Source: Russula earlei (Eukaryota > Basidiomycota > Agaricomycetes > Russulales > Russulaceae). From it: 64,000 bases of DNA. Shown here one piece after another: positions 56,760 to 64,000 of this stretch. The notes beneath the pieces are model-generated. The model was not told where the DNA came from. It searched no databases and saw only the letters and a list, made by a program, of their open reading frames with translations. The position numbers and the translations under genes are program-made. Numbering within the stretch: the first letter of the stretch is position 1; each line of letters starts with the position of its first letter. The stretch lies in assembly GCA_025769875.1 (NCBI GenBank), contig JAGFNK010000157.1, positions 43,451-107,450 of the forward strand, written 5' to 3'.

Positions 56760-57638
56760 TGTCACGGTAAACTAGCTGTGTCAGTTCACAAGCAGAAGAC
56801 AAGTTGATGATCACAAGGTATTCAAAAATGGGCTGGTTCCAGTGTGTAATGAGTAAGGATCCCTGCAGCGGTCGAAGTGTTTTATGCTAAACAGGTTATG
56901 GCCAATAGACCCTTCCTAGTACAACTCGGTCCGTTGAGAAGCTAGGGTAAGTTTGTAATGGGATAGACGGGCTGGTTCCACTAGCTATATGTGTTCAAGT
57001 CCGTTGGGGACCTTGAACAACGCAGAGAGAGAGAGAGGAAGGTAGGTCTTAAAGGAGGAGAGCTCTTCTTAGGAGAGTGAAGAGAGACTCTTAGGGAAGG
57101 AAGGGAAAGGCGAAAGAGTAGATGGGGATGGTGTGTGTTGAGTTGATGAAATGGAGAGGTGGTTGTGGGTTAAGTGTGAGAGTGAAGTGGGTTGCAGGCG
57201 AATATGTTTGGACAAGAGTAGGTTGGATTCTACAAGAGACCAAGCTTAGGGCTTTGGTCACAAAGTACTGAGCTTATATATACAGGAGAAGCGCAGCAAT
57301 AGCTGTGCTTGACTGTGCTACTAGTAGTATAGTAGGAGTCATAATAAGTAGGAGTCATAGGAATGAGGCCACGAATGAGTCAGAACAAGTAACTGTGCTG
57401 CACAGTAGGTGCGCAGCATTGCACAGTCGACACTAGAAGTGAATATAAATGGAAAGAGAACCAAACAAAGGGAAAGTACAGCAATCCAGTGTTACCTGGA
57501 TGTGTATGGATCACATGATAACCAGAAGGGATCACAAGACATAAGATCATGAGACCAGTAAGTAAAGGGACGTATGAAAGCAAGCAGTCCATAGCAAAAA
57601 AGGTAAGAGGTAAAACGTAAAAGGAAAATGGTGTAACG
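56760..57638. mobile_element. Insertion in element B, probable solo LTR
   Basis: Element A has no counterpart for these 879 bp. The flanks are CTTTC at 56755-56759 and again at 57639-57643, a 5-bp target duplication. The insert begins TGTCACGG and ends GTGTAACG, contains a (GA)n tract (about 57027-57043) and a TATATATA-like box (about 57275) and has no long frame. This fits a solo LTR of an unrelated Ty3-type element with a mutated terminal CA. Confidence 0.65.
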
Positions 57639-60070
57639 CTTTCTGTGATATTCCTCTATTAGTCTAGCTGTTTTGATGTTCTCTACTGGCTCCCAAGAGT
57701 CATGGGCTTTGGAGTACCCTTCCACCGGACTTGATACTCCAGTTGTTTCCTCCTTCCAGTTCGTCTTGAACCTAAAATTGTTGCTACTTCATATTCCTCT
57801 TCTCCTTCCACCAATTCTGCTTCTGGATTGGTGTAGTTGGCCCCATGCTCCTCAGTTTCCTTGTATAGGTGTCAATAAGGAGGCATGAAACGCGTTATGG
57901 ATCCTCCAGCGGCTAGGGAGATCAATCTGTATGTCACCGGACTAATCACCTCCGTGATTTCAAAGGGCCCATATTGTTTTGGGCATAGTTTCACTGTAGG
58001 TGTGTCATTTTTAGGTTGGTGGTTGAGCCATACCCTTTCTCCTTCGATAAGGTTGGAAACTACTTCTTCGCTTCCACATTAGGGAAGTGATCTTCATCGC
58101 TTCTTGTGCCTGTGATCTTGCTTCCTGGATCCGGACTTTCCAATTGTATTCTTGGTATCTTGTTCCCCAATTTGGCTGGTGGCCTTGGGCTAAAGCCCAT
58201 CCTAAGAAGAAAGGGGATTGTCTGGTTGTCTCTGAAACGTTAGAATTTCGGTGTGGCACCAGAGGCAGCCAATCCACCCAATCATCTTGTTGGTGGTTGC
58301 AAAAGATTCTTAGCGATGTTTCCATCGTCTGATTCGTTCTTTCTTTGTCCATCTGTCTGGGGATGGTAGGCAGTGCTGATATTCTGTTTGATATGCAGCT
58401 GGTCGCAAAGTTCCCTAATGAACTTGGAACTTATTAGTTTATCTTGATTGGATATGATCTTGTTGGTACTCCACAAATGGGAATATTCTGTCCTTGTAGA
58501 GCTGTGCTAGCTCTTCTGCATCCTTTCTTCTTTGCAAGGAAGCAAGATGATGCCTTTAGTACAATTGTGGTCAGTGACAGTCAATATACTGTCGCATCCC
58601 TTCGACTTCGGCAATTTGACACAAAGTCCATGCTGACAGTCGTCGAGAAGGGAGTAGCCCCTTCTTCCGGTAGAATGGGATACAAGGGAGGTCGATTTGG
58701 ATGATGAGTGTGACTTGTTACTTTGGCAAATTGCGCATCCTTCCACATATTGATCGAAAAGCGTCTTATGGTGGGCCACCATAGTATCGCATCATTCCCA
58801 GTAATGTTTTAGCTTTTCCTGGTGTCCATGCTGTGGGACTGTCATGATACTGTCCAGTAACGTCCTGTGGGTTCCTTCGTCGCCTGTAACCACCAAGGCT
58901 TCATTCTTCCACCATAAGTTATGTCGCTTCTCCAGTCGGTGTCTCTGTACCCAATCAAGTAACTTTAATCGGTTCTTTCTTCCCCTTGTTGGTTCTTTAT
59001 CCATTCTTCCAATGCAGTAGTGTGCATTACTCGAATAAAAAGATGGTCAGGTAGTGCGACCACTTCTTCTTTATCCCCTTGTCCATCGTCAAGGTCAGGT
59101 CTCCTTGACAGGGCATCTGCTTTATTCCTTGCCCCCGCCTGATGTTTCAATTCTAAGTCGAAATCTGCCAAGAAGGTAATGTATCTTGCCACTTGACCAT
59201 TTTATTCGCTGAGGGTGTCTGTAATGCAACAGGTTTGCATGGTCTGTATAGACCACGACCTTATGCTTTGCTCCCATGAGCAGGTGTCGCCAGTGTTTCA
59301 AGGCTCGCACCATGGCTAAGATCTCTTTGTCCCATATGTCATAGTTCTTTTCTGCTTGTTTCAAGCTGCTGAAAAGTAACCTATTGGCCTCCTCTTTCCT
59401 TGTTCGTCCTTCTGGAATAATACTGCTCCAATGGCATAATTGGACGCATCTACTTCCAGTTCAAAGGGTCACTCCTCATCAGGATGGAGCAGGACAGGGT
59501 CAGAAGATACTATCTGGATAAGTCGTTCCAGAGCATCTTTGCATTCTTGGGTCCATTCAAATGGCACCCCTTTCTTTGTCAAGGCAATAATGGGTCGAGC
59601 AATCTGACTGAATCCTCAAATGAAAGCCCTATTGTAACTGAGGACTCCCATGACTTTGCGCACTTCGTGTACGTCCTTGATTTCCTGAGGCCAGTCCGTG
59701 ATTCCTCGGACTTTGGAGGCCTCAATCTTCATCTTCCCTTCGTCTATGTCCCATCCTAGCATGGTTAGTTTTCGCACCATGAATTGGCACTTCTGGGGTT
59801 TCAGGAAGTATGACTTCTTCTGCATCAGTGTGAGTAGTTCGTTGACACATTGCTCATGGATTTCTAGTTGTTCTGGACTGTCCCCTGTGGCAATTCCAAA
59901 GTCATCCAAATAGTTGACCGTGTATTCTGCCCATCGGTCCAGCCAGTCACTGAAGTCTCTTCTCATCAGCCTAGTAAAGAAGGCTGGCGTGTTCTTGAGC
60001 CCAAAATACATGATGTTGGGCAGGTATGTTCCATATGGTGTCTTGAAGGCTGCCTTCCAGCTCCTTCTGC
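57639..60070 (-). pseudogene. Element B Pol remnant (chromodomain to RT)
   Basis: Fragments in several frames, from right to left: RT with AEYTVNYLDDFGIATGDSPE (about 59890-59940), RNase H (VVVYTDHANLLHYRHPQRIK), integrase CAICQSNK (about 58725), SKFIRELCDQLHIKQNISTA and TAYHPQTDGQ, and the chromodomain half (EGYSKAHDSWEPVENIKTAR, about 57670-57725). At least six frame changes make it non-functional. The protein sequence stays close to element A. Confidence 0.88.
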
Positions 60071-60900
60071 TGCTGTCAAGAACGTACTGCTGATCACTAA
60101 GGACTCAGGAGCAGGTGGGCAGGGGTCGGAACAGATGGTACGCGGCGTAAACAGCATTGAACAGGAGGACGAGCCAAACGACTAGAAGATACCAGATGGG
60201 GACTGGTACGTGTTGCAGGAGGCAGAGGCGAAGAGTAGAGGCCAGTGCAGCGAGGAACTTTGAACAAGGCGGTCGTTGAAGAGTACCTTGAAGACGAGGG
60301 AAGTCTTTAGACTGAGCAGTCGCAGGGGAGTACCCAGGAAGTGGAGAGTATCACAAATGGACAGTCTGACGACTGCCATGCTTCATTGGGGCTTATATAC
60401 AGTATACAGGGTCGATTACAAAGCACTGGGACTATTCTAGACTCTTTGGTACCATCCAATAGGACTACAGAGGCATAAACTTGCTTGTGTCAACTTTCAG
60501 GCTTACTGAGCGCATTACTGATCATTGTGGAGTGATGACATCATTATGATGTCACTGTGGAGCGCTTAGTGAGTCTATGAGGTCACTGTGGAGTCGCTCA
60601 GTCAGCCATGATGTCATTGGAGCCTTGATGACGTCAGATGATTTATGCAACAGTTTCTAAGAGTTTGTGCCGCTGTTTCGGGTTTCATGGTGGCTGAGTG
60701 GCCATGTGGCTGCCACGCGATGATTACCCGATTAGGAAAACTGGTGCCTGGTCGTGTATAGTGCCTTTGCAATAGCAATATCTTGTACCGCAGGGGGATA
60801 GCCCAGAAAATGGAAGGGAGTCGGCAATGCAAAGTGAGAGAGGTTCTTCTTGAGTAAAATAGGACAATCTTTGGCCAGGATTTGGCCTTGGTTCGTAACA
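60071..60900 (-). repeat. Element C 3' LTR
   Basis: 830 bp; on the minus strand it starts TGTTACGAACC and ends TTGACAGCA. It contains a TATATAC box (about 60395) and clusters of short repeats such as CACTGTGGAG near 60525-60595. Confidence 0.75.
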
Positions 60901-63900
60901 TTCATCCCTCTTTATAGACTTGTTGCTCCTGCAACAGTAGGGATTCGTTTCTTTGGAAGGTGGAGTAGTTTGCATATGAAAAGTCGAAGTCTGTTTGTTC
61001 GTGGGGAGTTCTCCCTTGTTCTATGATTTGCTTTGGGGATGGCTGTGGTCGATTGGGTGCATGTGGTCGCAGGGGTTCTCTGAGAAGTTCGTTGGTACAA
61101 GGATAAGGTAGTCATCGACAGAGGTCATGATGAGAGTTGTTGGTTTAGGGGTTACTCCTGGTGGGAATTGTTCTAAGCGCCTTCGGATATTTCCGATGGA
61201 AGTCTTTAACAAGTGATTGCACTCTTGATAGGTTAGATGCTGGCTCCCAAGTATTTTCTGCAACGTTGTACCCTTTCCATTTAACTAGGTATTGGATTCC
61301 TTTTGGTTTGGGGAGAGCCGAGAGTTTAGGATCTGTTCTACTTCATATTGTTCTTCACCTTTGACTATATTGGTGGCGGGTTTGAAAAGTTAGGACCATG
61401 GGCAATGGTTTCTTTGTAAGGTTTAATCAGGGAGTGGTGAAAAACCGGGTGTATCTTCCAAGACTTTGGTAGCTCGAGGTGAACATTTACTGGATAGGCA
61501 GTGGTGACTTTGAATGGCCCATAGCGTCGAGGGGCTAGTTTTGCTTTTGGTGAGTGGTTCGTAGATTCGTAGCTTCCCATACTTGATCCCCTTTTTAAAA
61601 CGAAATGTGGAGGATTGAGGTCCTGATTGCTTCATGATTTCTGTTGCTCGGTTCAGGGAGGCAGCTACTTCTTCTCTGAGTTGGTTTTAATCTTGATAGT
61701 CTTTCTTGGATCGAAGGGAACTTTGATGTAAAGGCAAGGGGCGGAGCAAATGTTGGGTTAAAGCCATACCAGACTTCAAACGGGGGTTTGTTCGTAGCAC
61801 TACTGTGTTTCTGGCATTATGTGCGAACTCCATAAAGGGAACTAGTTCTGCCCAATTGTCTGCTTGATGGTTGCAAAATATTCGTAGGTATTGTTCTAGT
61901 TCTTGGTTAACTCGTTCTGTTTCTCCATCTGTCTGTGGGTGGGTATGCTGTGCTTAATGATACTTTGACATTTAACTTCTTCCATAGTTCTTGAGTGACT
62001 TTTGCTGCGAACTGAGGGCCTCTGTCCGATATTATTTGTGTTGGGAGCCCTATTCTTCTCCAGAACATTGTTCATGATTAGTGTCGCTGTTTCGTCTGCT
62101 GTGATTGTCTTGTGGCAAGGGGTAATGATTATTGCTTTACTGAATCGATCTACCATGACTAGGAGGCTGTCGAAGCCTTGTGAAATCGGTAGGTCTGTGA
62201 TAAAGTCCATAGTAATGCTTTTCCATACTTCTCCAGCTGGTTAATCGGTACAAGGGGTGTTTCTGGTCTTCTGGACGGTTCTTGGTACTTTGGCAAATTG
62301 CACAACCATCTACATAACTTTTGACATAAGTTAGCATTCCTGGCCACCAATAGTTTCGGCTGATTAGTCATAAGTTTTCCATTGGCCAGGATGCCCAGTG
62401 GCAAGGGAGTCGTGGTGTAGTTTTAGAATTTTCTTTTCTTAGGGTGTCGTTGTTTGGGATATAGACTTTTCCTTTGAATAGTATTAGTCCATCTTCAAGG
62501 TTCCAGTCCTGTAAGCCTTTGGATAGTTGCCTTGGTCCATTCTTTATAATGATTGCTAATGCGTTAGAACTTCTGGGTCATAGTCTTGCTAGATCGTAGT
62601 TGTTGTCGAAGTTCCTGGTCGCTGATTGGTTCTGTAGCAGAGGTGCGTGTTGCTCTAATTTTAAAAAATTAACATCTAGGAGCACCTTTCCATCATTTTC
62701 GTTTTGTATCCCCTCTTTAAAGTCTGGCCGCCTGGACAGACCGTCTGCTTTGTTCATAGTTCCTGGGTGGTGGGTGATGGTGAAGTCGAAATTGCTGAGG
62801 AGGAGTGCCCATCGGCTTGTTGTCTCGTGAGTTTTTGTTTTGTCATGAAGTATGTCAAGTTATTGTGGTCTGTCCATAGATCAATGGGGTGTGTAGCGCC
62901 TTCAAGGTAGTGTCGGAAGTGCCAGAGGGATAAGACGATAGCAAGAGTTCTTTATCGTAGATCATCATGTAATTTCGTTGTGCGGGGTCCAAGGATTTCA
63001 GAAATAGGCCTGGGTGATATCTGTTAAATTCATCGGGTTGTTCCAAGATTGCACTGACGGCAAAGTCCCTTGCATCGCAGATGAGTCGAAAGGGTTTCGT
63101 GTGGTTAGGTAACATGAGGATTGGGGCCGTTGTGAATGCTTGGATTAATTTCTGAAATGCTTGTTCTTCATCGTCTTCCCACTTGAAGGGGTTTCTTTCT
63201 TTGTTAAGTTTAAACAAGGAACGTGCTATTCGAGAGTATTGGTGGATAAATCGTCGATAGAAGTTGCAGAATCCTAGAAATGCTTGTACTTCCGTAACAT
63301 TGGTCGGAGTAGGCCACTTTGTAATGCCTATTAACTTGTCTTGGTCCATGGATATTCGTCCTTGGGAGATATTGATGCCTAGGTAACTAATAGAGGTTGT
63401 CGGAAAGCACATTTCTCTGGTTTCAAGTATAAGTCGTGGTCTTGGAGTGTTTTAGGACCTATGTGTCCAGTCGTCTAGTTCGTTCAAGGTTTGCGCCATG
63501 ATTAGTATATCATATCTAGATAAACAAACCACTCGTTCAGTGGCAATGATTTTGCTAGGATGGTGTTCATAAAGCGTTGGAAAGGGCTGGGGCGTTGCAG
63601 AGACCAAATGTCATTATCAATGGTTCAAGAGTCCTAATGGTGTCTTGAATGCTGCGAGGGTGTTCATCGCCTTCTCTGAGGCGAATGTTGTTATATCCCC
63701 ATCGTACGTCAACACTTGGTAAAGTATTGGGCTCCTTGGAGTTTGTCAATTAATTCAGGAATCAAGGGTAGTGGATACGCGTCTTTGACAGTTGCTGTTT
63801 CAGGGCTCTGTAGTCTTGCACTGGTCGTAGATTTCCTCACTCCTTCTTTTCTACAAAGAAGAATGGGCTGGCAATAGCTGCTTTTGATGGTCGGATTGTG

Positions 63901-64000
63901 CCTCTTTTCAAATGTTCGTCTAAGTATTCTTTTAGGGCTTGTAGTTCTTGGGGGAGTAAGTCGATAAATGCCAGAATTGCGTCGGGCGATCCCTGGTTTT
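60901..64000 (-). pseudogene. Element C Pol remnant
   Basis: From right to left: RT entry (VDVRWGYNNIRLREGDE and MTFGLCNAPA, about 63590-63720), RT thumb and RNase H (YLGINISQGRISMDQDKLIG, FLGFCNFYRRFIHQYSRIAR, FRLICDARDFAVSAILEQPD, 63400-62940), integrase zinc finger (VDGCAICQSTKNRPED, about 62300), DDE start (MDFITDLPISQGFDSLLVMV, about 62205), and the post-integrase segment (LAPRRYGPFKVTTAYPVNVH, HPVFHHSLIKPYKET, about 61545-61400). Frames change repeatedly and stops are present, so it is dead. The sequence differs clearly from A and B. No chromodomain was recognised. Confidence 0.87.

Larger units (their letters stand above)
54400..60070 (-). mobile_element. Ty3 chromovirus element B, 5'-truncated and degenerate, inverted relative to A
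   Basis: Same family as A but on the minus strand. The 3' LTR is at the left (54400-54983), followed rightwards by the third frame, integrase/chromodomain, RNase H and RT. Similarity to A stops at about 60070 inside RT, where the LTR of element C begins. Many one-base indels break the frames, and an 879-bp insertion splits the chromodomain end. Confidence 0.9.
60071..64000 (-). mobile_element. Ty3 element C, degenerate, truncated by the window end
   Basis: A different Ty3 lineage, on the minus strand. Its 3' LTR (60071-60900) has inserted into or replaced the RT of element B. Internal pol pieces follow rightwards to the window edge. The purine tract AAAGAGGGATGAA abuts the LTR (minus strand, 60913-60901). 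Its 5' end lies outside the window. Confidence 0.85.

Overview
The window comes from a basidiomycete nuclear genome, most likely an Agaricomycete mushroom or polypore. The evidence is genes split by many 45-100 bp GT-AG introns, an aryl-alcohol-oxidase-like GMC flavoenzyme, an F-box protein of the mushroom type, several Goodbye-NACHT-ankyrin NLR-like genes, and Ty3 chromoviruses, a Ty1/copia element and a pogo/CENP-B-type transposon. No bacterial features were seen.

Layout. 1-11 kb: a 12-exon GMC oxidoreductase (+), a secreted protein of the DUF7223-like type (-), an F-box/LRR-type protein (-) and a 5'-truncated LINE tail. 11.3-25.5 kb: an NLR cluster. Two sister genes on the minus strand (11.3-15.8 and 20.8-25.5 kb) flank a third, divergently transcribed gene on the plus strand (16.4-19.8 kb), and an ankyrin fragment of a fourth lies at 20.3-20.6 kb. 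The 11.3-15.8 kb copy carries three frameshifts and looks dead; the other two appear intact. 25.9-36.2 kb: conserved housekeeping genes: a Munc13/UNC-13-like exocytosis factor (-), the ER-lumenal Hsp70 LHS1/HYOU1 (-), and adenylosuccinate lyase ADE13 (+), whose start lies only 136 bp from that of LHS1.

36.4-64 kb: a nested transposon island. It holds an internally deleted copia element with 247-bp LTRs and a TTTCC target duplication; a 185-bp x2 near-perfect inverted repeat; a degenerate DDE (pogo-like) transposase; a full-length Ty3 chromovirus (A, 45.3-53.9 kb); a 5'-truncated inverted sister (B, 54.4-60.1 kb) that carries an apparent solo-LTR insertion; and a third Ty3 element (C) running off the right end.

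Most striking are the expression signals of Ty3 element A. A G_GGT_TTT slippery heptamer abuts the gag stop codon and is followed 8 nt later by a stem-loop. A 12-nt primer site directly after the 5' LTR is the exact complement of the predicted mRNA 5' end, as in Tf1-type self-priming. A third reading frame with its own CCHC knuckle lies in frame behind pol after one TGA and runs into the 3' LTR.

A caution: three otherwise well-conserved host genes (GMC, F-box, Munc13) each carry one single-base frameshift. Residual assembly indels are therefore possible, and pseudogene calls should be checked against reads.
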